A DNA stretch of 64,000 nt from Monosporascus cannonballus (lineage: Eukaryota; Ascomycota; Sordariomycetes; Xylariales): NCBI GenBank assembly GCA_004154925.1, contig QJNS01000063.1, forward strand, positions 248,001-312,000, in the 5' to 3' direction. Of this stretch, positions 22,851-34,110 are shown in pieces; the stretch's first letter is position 1; every line of letters begins with the position of its first letter. Both the position numbers and the translations under genes were made by a program. The notes below the pieces were generated by a model. The model worked only from the letters and a program-made list of their open reading frames with translations. It was not told where the DNA came from and made no database searches.

Positions 22851-24480
22851 GGCAAATAATATTTAATAATTTATTACTTAAAAATATTTCGAAACGTAAA
22901 ATTAAAATACCAGATTTACAATAAAAAGCTATTAGTAATTATTAACGTTTTTAAGGAATAAGAATTTTTCTTTAACGGAACGAAAAAACTTTTCGATATT
23001 TATTTTGATTATAAAAATTTTATTCGATTTATAAAAGCTTAAAAACTAAATAAACGATATAAAAAATGGATAATTTTTTTATCCAAATTTAATTTTAGGA
23101 TATATTATATTAAAGGAAAAAAAAATATTTAAGTAAATATTTTTAATCGTAAAAAAAATTACGATTCCAAAGTCCCCAAAAAAAGTATATAGGTATTATA
23201 ATATAATAAAAACGGTATTGTATAATTATGTAAAATAATAAAGATATTAACGTTTAAACTTTTAATACGGTTCCAAAATTTTTATAATATGGAAAAATAA
23301 AAAAAAGTTTAATAATTAAAAGGATAATTAAAGGATTAATTATTATATTATGGCAAAATTTATGTTCTTAAGGAACAATAGGAACAATTTATAAAGGAAT
23401 TTTATGAAAACCTATTATATAAATATTAAGGAATTTTTAAAATTATTAGACGGCTATAAGAACGATATAACTTTCCAGAATTACGCCGTATAATTAAAAA
23501 GGTAATTAAGGATTATAACATTTATAATAAGGCTAAAGTAATACGCCATAAGCCTTACGGGTTATTATAACTTATTAATATTCCTAATAAAACATAAAAT
23601 ATTATAACTTAAAATTTTATTATTAATTTATTATTATCCAAAAACTTAATTACCGGAATCGAATACGATAAAATATAAGTAATTATTAATAAATTTACTA
23701 AGTATAGGTATTTTTTACATTTTAAAGGAAATATAACGGCAAAATAATTAACTTACGCCTTTATTAGATATTATTTTAATAAATACGGAATACCAAAAAA
23801 GATTATTTCCGATAAAAATACGTTATTTATTTCGAAATTCGGTACTAATTTTTTTAAATAAATAAATGCTAAATTTAAATTCTTAATAATATATTATCCT
23901 TAAACGGATAACCAAACCGAAAAATTAAATCAAATTTTAAAATAATATTTTCGGAATTATATTAATTATTAATAGGATAATTAGGTAAAATTTTTATTAT
24001 TGGTATAAATCGTTTACAATATTTCCGTTAACGGGGATATGGGCGTATCTCCTTATACGGCTATATATGGATATAATATAAAGATAAAACGATTTAAATA
24101 ACCGTGTAATAAGGTACCAAAAATTATTATAATTGCCTTAAGAATAAAGATATTAACGATAAAAATCAAAATAATTTAAGTCCGTTTCCAAAATAAATTA
24201 CGATTTTTTTAATAATGGATAACCCAGTATTATAATAAAAAAAAATTAAAGGATTAATTTTAACGAAAGGAAATAAGATTTATTTATTACGTTAAAAACA
24301 AAACGCGATTTCGAATATTTTATAGATCAAAATAAAAAAACTTAACGATAAATTCGATTTCAAAAAATTTAATCCGTTTAAAGTTAAGGAAATTATTTCC
24401 AAAATTAATTATTAACTGTCGTTACCTAAAAACATAAAAATATACCTTATTTTTTATATTTTTTTATTTAAATTAATACC
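22851..24480 (+). pseudogene. Element C integrase, degraded
   Basis: After a tether region, the integrase N-terminus near 23,440-23,560 ends in AKVIRHKPYGLL. The core follows: ITGIEYDKI, VIINKFTKYRYFLHFKGN, RYYFNKYGIPKKIISDKNTLF, then DNQTEKLNQ near 23,920. The first catalytic Asp reads as Asn (FIINL for the family FITDL). Several stops interrupt the frame. Confidence 0.82.
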
Positions 24481-24519
24481 TAAAAACGCCCCGTTAAAAA
24501 CAGACCTAAAACTTAAAAA

Positions 24520-24700
24520 AGATTTAAACGAATACGAAATTAAATAAATATTAAATTTTAAAATAATTAAAAATAAAATCTAGTACTTAATTAAATAAAA
24601 AAAATACTTATATAAAAAAAATACGTAAAAACCATTTAATTACTTAACGAATACGATAAACCTGGTTAAGACGTTTTACCGCCAGAATTTTGACCGATTA
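24520..24700 (+). pseudogene. Element C chromodomain
   Basis: At the C-terminal end of integrase the frame reads NEYEIK*ILNFKIIKNKI, then YLIK*KKYLYKKNT*KPFNYL, matching the chromodomain pattern YEVE.IL...YLVKWKGY...NTWEP. Three tryptophans or glutamines are now stops. Chromodomains direct such elements to modified heterochromatin, which fits nested insertion. Confidence 0.75.
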
Positions 24701-25396
24701 TTTTTAATACGGCCAAGGTCGCAGGCGATAACGGTCCTCCGTTTAAATCCAAACTTTTGGCGTTCCAGTCGAAAAAAGTAAATGCCTTTATTATGGCGTT
24801 TATTTTTAAAGTAAGTTACGCTTATTCCGTTTTTATACGACGTTATTTTTTTTCTATCCTTTCCCGTTTTTTTAATTAATTTAATTTATAACTTTTGAAA
24901 AATAACTATAACCCTTTTTTTTTCAAAATATTTTCCTAAAAACGTAAGTGTTATAACTTATTTATTCTTTTCGATATTTTCTTTTAAAATTTTCGCTACA
25001 ATTTTACAAGTTCGTTTTTAATAATACGATATTCCTTTTAAAAACGGTTACGTTCGGAATTAATATTTTTTAACGAAAATATGATAATCGTTAATCCGTT
25101 ATAATAACGTTAACGACGGATATAATAATAATAACTTGGAATATTTTTTATTATAAAATACTTAAATTCCCTAAATAAAAAATAATTAGAATAAGGTAAT
25201 ACCTTAAATCCAAATTTGAAAATATAAGTAAACCAGTTATCGCGAATTTGACGTTAATTCGTACGGGAAAGGCGCGCCGGTTTTTTTGCTCGACTTGCCA
25301 TGATAAGTTGGCGGTAAGAAAAATAATTTTCAATTAAAGGGAAAAAGTACTTACCTTTTTATTTTTGGGATAAAAATTTTAAAAAAAGGAAAATAA
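24701..25396. other. Element C 3' region before the LTR
   Basis: About 0.7 kb between the chromodomain and the 3' LTR. A minus-strand open frame of 60 codons (25151-25333) lies in a less mutated patch near 25,230-25,320. It has no recognised motif. A purine-rich AAAAAAAGGAAAATAAT run adjoins the LTR and is the likely polypurine tract. Confidence 0.5.
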
Positions 25397-25814
25397 TATT
25401 ACGGATCCCCGAATAAACCTGTTTTGGAAGCCTTAAGGCTGTAAAAAAGGGAAAAACTTTATACTTTAAGTTATATAATTTAAAATAATTTAATTAATTT
25501 ATTAAATTATATAAATTATTGTGATCTGGATAATTTAACAAATCCAAAAAATTAATATTATATTAATAAAATAGAAAAAGGTATAAGATTTTAGGTTTTT
25601 TATGTAAATAGCCATTTACTTAATTCCGCTTTTTAATTATTAATCTAAGTTTTTAGCCAGAGGTAACCGTACCGTTCTCTGATTAAGAAAGGAGTACCGT
25701 AAAATTTCCTTAACGAATACACTAAGTTATTCCTTGCCTTATGATTACCTGCAAATTAAGACCTTTTTCGGATATTGCTTATATTACCAGGTGGTATATG
25801 ACAGGTTCGTTACA
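25397..25814 (+). repeat. 3' LTR of element C
   Basis: This 418-bp LTR starts TATTACGG (RIP form of TGTTACGG) and ends GTTACA, then TTATA. The right 150 bp are nearly unmutated, unlike the same part of the 5' LTR. Confidence 0.93.
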
Positions 25815-26872
25815 TTATATCCCTTTTTTCCGTAATTATAGCACTTAATCTGGCTCCAATTTTTCTTATAGGTAACTCCCAGCTCCATAAGGCCTGGTTT
25901 AATGCCATAAGAAATATTATTACGCCAAAAAACGTTAATATTAATTATATATCGGGGTTTATTATCGTTTTTTCTTTTAATTCTTTTGGTACGCCAAATA
26001 TATTACTAATTATTAATTTTAACTATTATAATAATATAATTTAATAAATAATTAGGCCGGTTAAATTTAAAAAGTTTTTTTTATATTTTTTTAAGCTATC
26101 GAAAAATTTAATTATTAATATTTTTTATCCCTAATTTAGCTTAAATATTAATTAAATTAATACGTTATCGTACTTAGATATTAATCCCTTTTATTATAAT
26201 TATTAAATTTACATTTCGGTTTTTATTTTTTTATTTATTACTTTAAAAACCTTTATTAACGTTTATTCGAATTATTCGTAATTATTATATACCCGTATTA
26301 TTTCCGGATTACGTTTTTCGATTAATAAAATAATATGTTTTCTTATAGCCGGCTTAAACCAAATAACCGTATTTTTAATAAATTATTTAACCGCAAATTT
26401 AATTTATATAATAAACGTAATAAATCAAATAAGAAAATACCCGAAATACGTTTAACATTAAATTAAAAATAATTATAATTTAATCGAAATTTTATTAAAA
26501 GATTTTGGTTTAAAAAGTTTAAAAACTTTTTTTAATTCCTTAATGGAATTCAATTAAATAACTTAATTCGGCCGAAAAGGCTTTCCGGTTTTGGAAACTT
26601 TTCCCTTTTTTTTAAACTTTTTATAAATAATTTAAAAAAACGTAATAAAATTATTTTTATCTTATTTAAATTGGATAATACGTTTATTTATAATATCCAG
26701 ACGTCAAAAAACTTCCTTTCGAAAAAAACAAAATTTTTTTTTTCGGATTTTATTTTAATATTAAGGTTTTTAAAAACCTAGTAAATAAATTATTCGGGTT
26801 ATTTATTAATAAATATAATATTAGCGGTATTACTTAAAATTTAAGGGTATTATTAAATAAAAATTTATAACA
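25815..26872 (-). pseudogene. B1 gag region, degraded
   Basis: This minus-strand remainder of B1 lies between element C and the B1 5' LTR. It begins with TTATA, the element C target duplication. The sequence just inside the LTR, ATAAATTTTTATTTAATAATACC on the minus strand in part, matches the same site in B2, B3 and B5. No intact gag motif remains. Confidence 0.6.
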
Positions 26873-27266
26873 TATAATAGCTTAATAATTTAACTAATTA
26901 TTAAACATAAATTAATAAATTTATATTAATAAAAATATCGTAAGATTTTAAATTATAAATATAATAATATATTATATTTCGTAATATTAAAAATATTTTA
27001 AATAACGATGTTTTATTACAAACTAAAATTATGTAAATTATGGAAATAACGAACGTATATATCTTTATCTTAGCTTAAAATACTTAAACGGCTTAAACCC
27101 TTAAATCCCTTAAACCCTTTAAATTTTTCTGCCAACTTAAAAGGCTTAAGGCGCTTAGCGCTTTAAGACCTTTAAGCCAGTTACGTAACGCCTTGGCTTA
27201 GGTCGGAGCTTAATCCTTTTATGGTTCCGACCGTCCATAAGAAGCCAAGATCGTTAGGTCCTAACA
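26873..27266 (-). repeat. 5' LTR of B1
   Basis: This 394-bp LTR pairs with 13109-13502. The right half (about 27,090-27,266) is nearly unmutated, with a CTTAA-repeat module and GGTTCCGACCGTCC. The left half is strongly RIP-mutated. Confidence 0.88.
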
Positions 27267-30200
27267 GTCGATTCGACGTTTTTCGTAAGGCCGAATTTGC
27301 CTTTAATGCGGTTATTATTAAAAACTATCGTTTTCTTAATGTAATTAAGGTCGATTTCCGATCGTGCGTTAGAATTACGGAAATCCAGTTTTAACGCCGT
27401 TTTATAGGTTTGCAAATTTCGTTTTTTTTGTAAATATTATGGTCCTTTTCTTATTATTCCGCGATTAATTTTTGATTAGGCGTAATTTTAAGGTACCCCT
27501 ATAAATAAGGTAATTTTTGAAAACCGTTATATTATTGTATTTTTTATTTACGAATATTTTCCGCCCGTTGTTCGACGTTTTATCGAAATTCTAATACTTA
27601 TTAATAATTATAATTAAAAAACGGCTTTATTCGGGAAAATTATTTTTAAATTTAAATATATTTAACGTTTTAAAAATAACGTTTTATTTCCGATTAATAA
27701 TAAATTATATTCCGGTTATTTAAACCTTATTTTTCGTTAAAAGCAAAAGGTTTTTAAATCTTTTCCAAATTTTACGCCTAACAAGTTTAATTAACGTACT
27801 TATTTTTTGCCGTCATATATTTTCCGATTATTTTCCTATATTCCTATATTAATTTCCCTAATATATTTATTAAAAGTTATTTAACGTAAAGCTTAATAAT
27901 TAAACGCGAAATTCTATTTTAAAAATAAAAATTTAATTTTTTTTACGTTAGTTATAAATTTTTAATTGGTATATAATAAGGTAATTATTCGTTAAAAGTT
28001 TAAAAGTAATTATATAATTAAGTAATATTTTAATATTAAAACTTTTATTATATTTAAAATTATTTTTTATGATTTTTGTAATTATTAGGTAATTAATTTC
28101 CTATCGGGTTATTATTATCTTCCGGTTTTTAGATCGCCTTATATTTTATATATGTATTTAATTTTTTTATAACGTTATAATATCTTAAACACGTATTCGA
28201 AATAATTTCGAGGTTTTTACGCGTTATATTTAATAAGTTAACTTTTTTATTTAATTAAATACTCGCATTATTTCACGTTATTTCGGTAACGGATAATATC
28301 TTTTATTATTTATTTTTCTTATTTCTTTATTAATTCCTGTAATATTATTTAAATATTACCCAATTTCAGGTTATATTATAATTTTAATAAAAATAATGAA
28401 AATATATTATGTAGTCGTTAATATTTGATAAGAAAATTATTTTATACTCTTAGAACTTATTTACTTTTTAATGGCAATTCAAATCTAAATAAGTACGAAT
28501 TTCTTTATTTATAAACTGAAAACGTTGAATTAATAAATTCATTTATAACTTTAATTAAAATTTTACAAATATATAACGTTAATTATAATATATTTTTAAG
28601 TTATCGTTATTTTTTTTAATATTCATATATTATTTAACAAATAATTAATATTTTTTCGAAACGTTTTTTAATTCCTTATATTTATCTTTTAAACCTTTAT
28701 AAAAATATTTTATTATTCTTAAATAGAACTTATATAAGGCTTTAAACTGAAAACGGCTGGTAAACGTATTTTGCGTATTATTATATATAAACTTTATATT
28801 TCGTAATAACTTTATTATATTATTTTAATACTTATTAACTTAATTACGGAAATAATGTTTTAGAACATAATAAATACGTTCCGTTTATTTATCGGTTTAT
28901 AAATAATAAACAGTTAATATTCGCCGTTTTATTTTTCGTTTTTTATAAAATTCCGCCCAAAATTAATTTATTAATAAATTATTTTTATTATTCATAATTC
29001 CGGCTCACGTACCGAATGTATATTTAATTTCGTCGTAAAATAATTGGGCTAATTCGGTTATAATTAAGGTTTTAACCGTAAGAATAAATAATCCTAATTT
29101 CGTAAAGCAGTCGACGATCACCAGAATTACGTCGTATTTTAGCTCGTTTAAACTTAGGCTTTAGGAAATCCAGTAATAAAATTTAGTAAGATTTTTTAAA
29201 ATGGTTATTTAAGTAACAGTAAGGGGTATAATTATTTATATGATTTATAATATAATTTTTTTTGTTTTAATAATTCGGATATTACTTAATATATTTTCGG
29301 ATATCGTTCGCTATATATTCCTAATAAAACCTTTTAATTATTAGGTTTAACGTACGGATATATTCTATATATTTTGTCTTTAAATTATCATGATATTAAT
29401 TGATTAATTATTTCCGTAAAACGCCTTATAACGGGATTAGGAATTTATCCCAATAATATAAAACTTTATTTGGGTCCAGGAAATATTTTCCTTTTATTCC
29501 GGCTTGGCGTCCAGCCATCCGTATCAATTTTATGATATTTAAATCTTTGGTCTGCAGCCTTCGAACCTGATCGTAAAACTGTTGGGAAGCCTTCGACTAT
29601 AATGCCGTTTCGTCCTTAGATAGCTCCTTTGCCAAAGAACTGTCACAGTTAAGAATTTGACCATATATAACGCTATTGTTAGCAATGCAATAGCGGCGTC
29701 GCTTTTGCGACAAGAACGTAAGACGTACTGGTCATGAACAGTAACCTTAGCACCAGTCTCGTCCTCCCCAGATTCCTCGGAGTCCGATCGTAATGCGGTT
29801 GCAGTTTGCGGTTGCTGTTATTTAACCGCTAATCGTATTATTGCTGCAATTCGTGCTTGTATTGCTGTTCGCAAGCGATGGGTTCGGCAGGTGCATAGTT
29901 TCTTGCCTTTCTTTTTCCTTGGAAAACTTTTAGCAATCGTATAACGAAAGTTTTCCGCTTTTTTATGCGGATGGTAATTACTTAAATTTCCGCCATATAA
30001 AATTTATCTGGGAATTTTACAACGAACGAATTTTGCATTATTTTTATAAGGCCTTTTATTTTCTTATAAAGCTTTAAATTGTATTATATATCTACGACCG
30101 TTTTTGGTACGTTTTCCAGCATATTATTCGTAAGTTCGATTTTCTTAAATAACGTAAGGATTATGTCTCTATATGCAATTTTCCCTAATATATAATCCAG

Positions 30201-30665
30201 GCGTTTAAATAATCCATCCGCCAGGTTAATAACATTCGGTCGGTATTAAATCTTAAAATTAAATTACGTAAAACAGTAAACGTATTAAATTAACTTTCTA
30301 CTAAGATTACGCGTTAACACCTTTATTATATCCTTTAACGGTATATAATCGGTAAATATTTAAAGCTTTTTTCGATATTTTTAAAATATTACCGTTAATA
30401 TTTTAAATTTTTTATAATCGTTAATAATTTTTATTGCCCTGTAATATACCGTTTTTCGATTAAATTTAACTTTTGCAATTAATATATAATTAAGCGTTAA
30501 TATTTTTCGTATTTTTAGGAAAATACTTTTAATATAACTTTTATTAAAGCGTCTATTTTAATTTTAATATTTTTGGTATTATTTTAATATCGGAAAATAA
30601 TTGCCGACTAAAAATATTTTTTAAATTTCGGAACGCTTTTTTAATTTTTTCGGATTACCGGAATT
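27267..30665 (-). pseudogene. Element A RNase H-integrase region, degraded
   Basis: On the minus strand, RNase H remnants lie at about 30,500-30,660, directly left of the solo LTR. The integrase zinc-binding region lies at about 29,200-29,700, including SKASQQFYDQVRR and GIKGKYFLDPNK. The integrase core at about 28,600-29,170 reads YDVILVIVDCFTK, then ELAQLFYDEI and FWAEFYKKRKIKRR. A block at about 29,490-29,940 keeps nearly normal base composition, while flanking parts are strongly mutated. Positions 27272-28500 hold the degraded 3' end without nameable domains. Confidence 0.75.
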
Positions 30666-31029
30666 TGTTACGACCTGACAAGCCACGGCCTCCAGAAACG
30701 GTCGCAACGGAGAAGGCCAAGAAAACTATGTGGATCAGGTCACGTGATGGATCACCAACTCACTGGTAGTGAGCCAGTGAGCCGGATCACCAACTTACTG
30801 GTGGTGATCCAGCTAAAGGAGAAGGATATATACGCTCATTAATTCCATAGTCTAGATAGCTTCAGCTTGCAACACTCATCAATACCAATCGTTTGCAATA
30901 TACTTCTGCGCCCTTGGTATTAAGAGACATGACTAAGTTATTCATTGCTCAGATTCCCACGATACTCCTGCCAACATAAACCCGTACGACTAAGGTTTAA
31001 TAGTTGGTTAAACCATATAGCTCGTCACA
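30666..31029 (+). mobile_element. Solo B-family LTR inserted in element A, not RIP-mutated
   Basis: A 364-bp LTR starting TGTTACGACC and ending GCTCGTCACA, flanked by the perfect duplication GAATT (30661-30665 and 31030-31034). It splits the element A reverse transcriptase from its RNase H. Its base composition is normal, with CpA and CACGTG (30741-30746) intact, although the DNA on both sides is heavily RIP-mutated. Its middle module holds inverted GGATCACC/GGTGATCC repeats not seen in the other B copies. Confidence 0.93.
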
Positions 31030-31960
31030 GAATTTTACTGTGTTACTTTTGCCTTACGCCTTTTTTAAGAGCTTAATAATAAATTGGGTAATAGGCGAAT
31101 AATAGGCGATAAATTTCCGATAAAACTTTACAAATCCTAAAAATATTTAAATATTATAAATTAACTTTAGTTTTGGCCACATTTCAATAACATGGATCCG
31201 TTTACGCTTTATTTTTAAACCGTTAATATTAATTACAAATTTTGAATTCTTTATTAAAAAATTCGTATTTAACCATTTTGGCAAATAATTAATATTATAA
31301 CAGCCGTTCGTAAACCAATTAGAAATATTTAGAATTTGTTTTTATTATCCAAATAAATAATTATGTTACTTGAATATATATTACGTATAGATAATTAATT
31401 AATCTAGTTAGTACTTTATATATATAGGCCGAAAACTTTATTAATACGATAATAAAGCTAAATAATATAAACGTATATTTAAATTGCCCGTATTACGTTC
31501 GGAAAGCAATTTTTTATTAATCGCTTTTTTAATTTTAATACGGTAATAAATATTCTTAACATTAATTTTAGAAAATATTTTAATGAATTTTAATAAAATT
31601 AATTTTTTTTTATAATTAAAGGTAAAAAATATCGATTTTTTATCGTTATCCTATTTAACCCCTTATAATTAACGTATAATCAGAAACTGCCGTTTTTTTA
31701 GGCACAAATAATATTGGTGCTTTTACGTTCGTTTTCGAATAACGTATCCGGCCTACTTTTAAGTTTTTTCGAATATATTTTTCCAATATTCTTTTTAAAT
31801 TTCCGAAATAAGATAAATTAGGCCGAATAAAGGCGTTTTCCCTGGGATTAAGTTCATTATATATTTTGCCCCAAATAACTAAAATATTTTTTTCGTTACT
31901 GTTTCGGAATATACTTACCGGAAATTTTTTAGGCATATAAAAAGGTTAATTAACCCCCAT
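31030..31960 (-). pseudogene. Element A reverse transcriptase, degraded
   Basis: The clearest block is an open minus-strand stretch at 31655-31936. It carries the gypsy N-terminal reverse transcriptase pattern YNELNPRE, then RILEKYIRKNLKVGRIR, then APILFVPKK. The active-site region further left reads IIYLDN (about 31,345-31,365), a YLDD with Asp changed to Asn, followed by KYEFFNKEFKIC. The thumb FRICKV..IYRLL ends at the solo LTR insertion point. There are many stops. Confidence 0.72.
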
Positions 31961-33914
31961 TTTTATTATTCTCCGAATTTCGGGATATTTAATTTTTCGA
32001 CTAGGCTTATTAAGTTAACGGTATAAATTTATTTACCGGAAAGCGTTAAATTTATAATTTTTTATTTATTACTCTTTTATAACGGTCCGTATAATTATTA
32101 ATATATAATTATATCCAGCAAAATCCTTAATTTACTTATTCCGGGTTTAAATAATAAAAAATCAGGCGTTTTTTAATTATAATATATTGTAAAATAAATT
32201 AACTTAAAGTTTCGTTTATTTCTATTATTTTTTGTTATGTTAATAAGAATTTCGTAAGCCCTATAATATTTAATATACGCGCCGTTAACGTTAATAAGGC
32301 CCGAAATATTTACAGAAATTAATTCAAAATTAATTATTTTTGTTAACTTTTTATTTATAATATTTATTTCTATTCCGGTATCTAAATTTATTTATATTGC
32401 TCTATTCCCCGTATTCTTTTTATAAGTACTTTTTTTTAAAGGGCGACTTTATTCCAATCGTTTTATAAATATTTGCCGAAATGGATTAAATGTATATACT
32501 TATTCCGGCTCCTTTTTTGGGTGTACGCCTAGGGATTAATTTGATTTATTATTATATATTATGATATTCTCTATGGCTTTCGGAAATCGGTTTCCTTATG
32601 GCCGGAATATCAAACTTTTCGTATCCTTTTTTAATTTGCAATTTACGTTTTTATAACCTGGCTTCCCACAATTATAAAATTTAAATGGGCCCTTATAAAA
32701 ATTAAAGATATTAAATCGTACAAACTTCTTTTAATTAGAATTAAATCGGCGATTATCTGCCTTCCGAATATAAAAACGCCCGCGGTGCTTATTGCTTTTA
32801 TACGGCGTCTTTAATTTGCTTTAAAGATTTTTTTCTCGAAAACGTTAAAATAAAATCGTTTATTGTTATTAATATTTTTAATAAAAAATAATCGGATTTT
32901 CTTCGCTTTTTTCCAAACGTTCTAATAGTACTTTACTTTATTTATTACTTTTTTAACTTACTTTAATTCAACATTTTTTCGTAATAAAATATTTCGTAAC
33001 CTTAATATTAAGTTATTAAAATAATTAAAAACAAAACGTTTATTATCCTGATCGTTTTCTATATTGAAAATATCCGCAAACTTTATTTTATAAATTAAAA
33101 ACTTTTTTAACTTAAAAATCCAATAATAAATAATCGGATCATTATTATAATTCCATAAATTATTCCTTATATTCCTTATCGAAAGTATTAGAATTTACGT
33201 AACCTTTCCTAATAAAAATCCATAAATCTTCTATTCTTAATTTTTTTTTCGTAATTAAAATAATTAAGCATAACGTAATATAATTATTAAACGTTCGTAA
33301 TAAAAACGTCTATATGGCTTATATTCCATTAAATATAAATAAAAACATTTTATCTTAATTTTTCGGCATAAATTTTCGTAATATCTTTTATCTAATCTTT
33401 TTTTTAATCGATACGCGTTTAAAAAATTTCGGGTAATTATAACGTAATATGCGCTTATCGCGTTTAAGCTTTTGCAACAATATTATAATTAACTTATAAA
33501 GTTTTATTTTTTTAACTTATATTATTATTTGTTATTCGGCTAATTATCGAAATAATTGCAAATGCTATTCGTTTTATTAACGAATAATTTTCAAAATTTG
33601 GTTATTATTCAAAAATTTAATTTTTCTTTACTTTAAATTCCGGGATACGGTCGTTATATTACGCCTGTTTTTCAACCGTTTAACTAATAGTTATTAGGAC
33701 GCATCCTTATTATATATATAAAATAATTCGAGATCACGGAAACCATAATTCTTTGCCCTTTAATGTTCCGTTATAAGCTTTTTCGCTTATTCCCGTACCA
33801 TAATCGATTATTCGTTGCTTAAGTTCCGATCGGCCGTATTTTCGATTAATAACTTAGATTCGTTTTACAGTTAATAAACTTTATTTCTAGTAATTATTAC
33901 GTTACTTTCTATAA
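31961..33914 (-). pseudogene. Element A gag-protease region, degraded
   Basis: The minus strand between reverse transcriptase and the 5' LTR. A zinc-knuckle relic at about 32,640-32,690 reads YNCGKPGY..NVNC, with the expected His changed to Tyr. The rest is degraded gag and protease sequence without a motif I can place. Confidence 0.55.
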
Positions 33915-34110
33915 TAAATAACTATAAACTAAGTAAAGTAATTTTCGACCAATCGTAAAGCAAATTCCAAACAGTAAATATATTAAATTATTTTTATCTG
34001 CCATTTCCTATTTCTTGCCAGATAGTGGATTTATATTAGTAAATAAGTCGGTAGCTGATCGGTAGCTGGTCGGCTACCAGCCTTATCGTTATGGGGACTA
34101 TATTCTCACA
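33915..34110 (-). repeat. 5' LTR of element A
   Basis: On the minus strand it begins TGTGAGAATATAG and ends near TTATTTA, the RIP form of TTATTCA. It is the same length as the left copy. The tandem GGTAGCTG/GTCGGTA motifs in its middle are better kept here than in the left copy. Confidence 0.75.

Larger units (their letters stand above)
18535..25814 (+). mobile_element. Element C: complete chromovirus-type Ty3/gypsy, plus
   Basis: A 7280-bp element with two 418-bp LTRs (18535-18952 and 25397-25814) and the duplication TTATA (18530-18534 and 25815-25819). It is the innermost insertion of the stack, inside B1. Gag, protease, reverse transcriptase, RNase H, integrase and chromodomain remnants run in order on the plus strand. 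Its reverse transcriptase and RNase H are the best preserved in the window, but stops still interrupt every long frame. Confidence 0.95.
13109..27266 (-). mobile_element. Element B1: chromovirus-type Ty3/gypsy, minus, hosting element C
   Basis: LTRs of 394 bp each (13109-13502 and 26873-27266) are flanked by GTCGA (13104-13108 and 27267-27271). Without element C and its duplication the length is 6873 bp. Orientation is set by the LTR start TGTTAGGACC at 27266, by gag beside that LTR, and by a purine run beside the left LTR. Integrase and reverse transcriptase remnants lie on the minus strand. It is inserted in element A. Confidence 0.92.
12148..34110 (-). mobile_element. Element A: Ty3/gypsy retrotransposon, minus orientation
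   Basis: A pair of about 196-bp LTRs (12148-12343 and 33915-34110) bounds a minus-strand gypsy element inserted in element D. Removing B1 (with one duplication) and the solo LTR leaves about 7.4 kb. Gag, reverse transcriptase, RNase H and integrase remnants follow in gypsy order from right to left. A purine-rich stretch adjoins the left (3') LTR on the minus strand. I could not find a matching target duplication, so the outer boundaries may be off by a few bases. Confidence 0.8.

Noticed and set aside
26866..26879. Apparent 7-bp insertion at the inner end of all 5' LTRs of the B family
   Set aside because: At first the LTR seemed to end at TATAAC, seven bases further in. Realigning with RIP changes (TGTGAC to TATAAT) moves the border to 26873 and makes both LTRs 394 bp, so there is no asymmetry.
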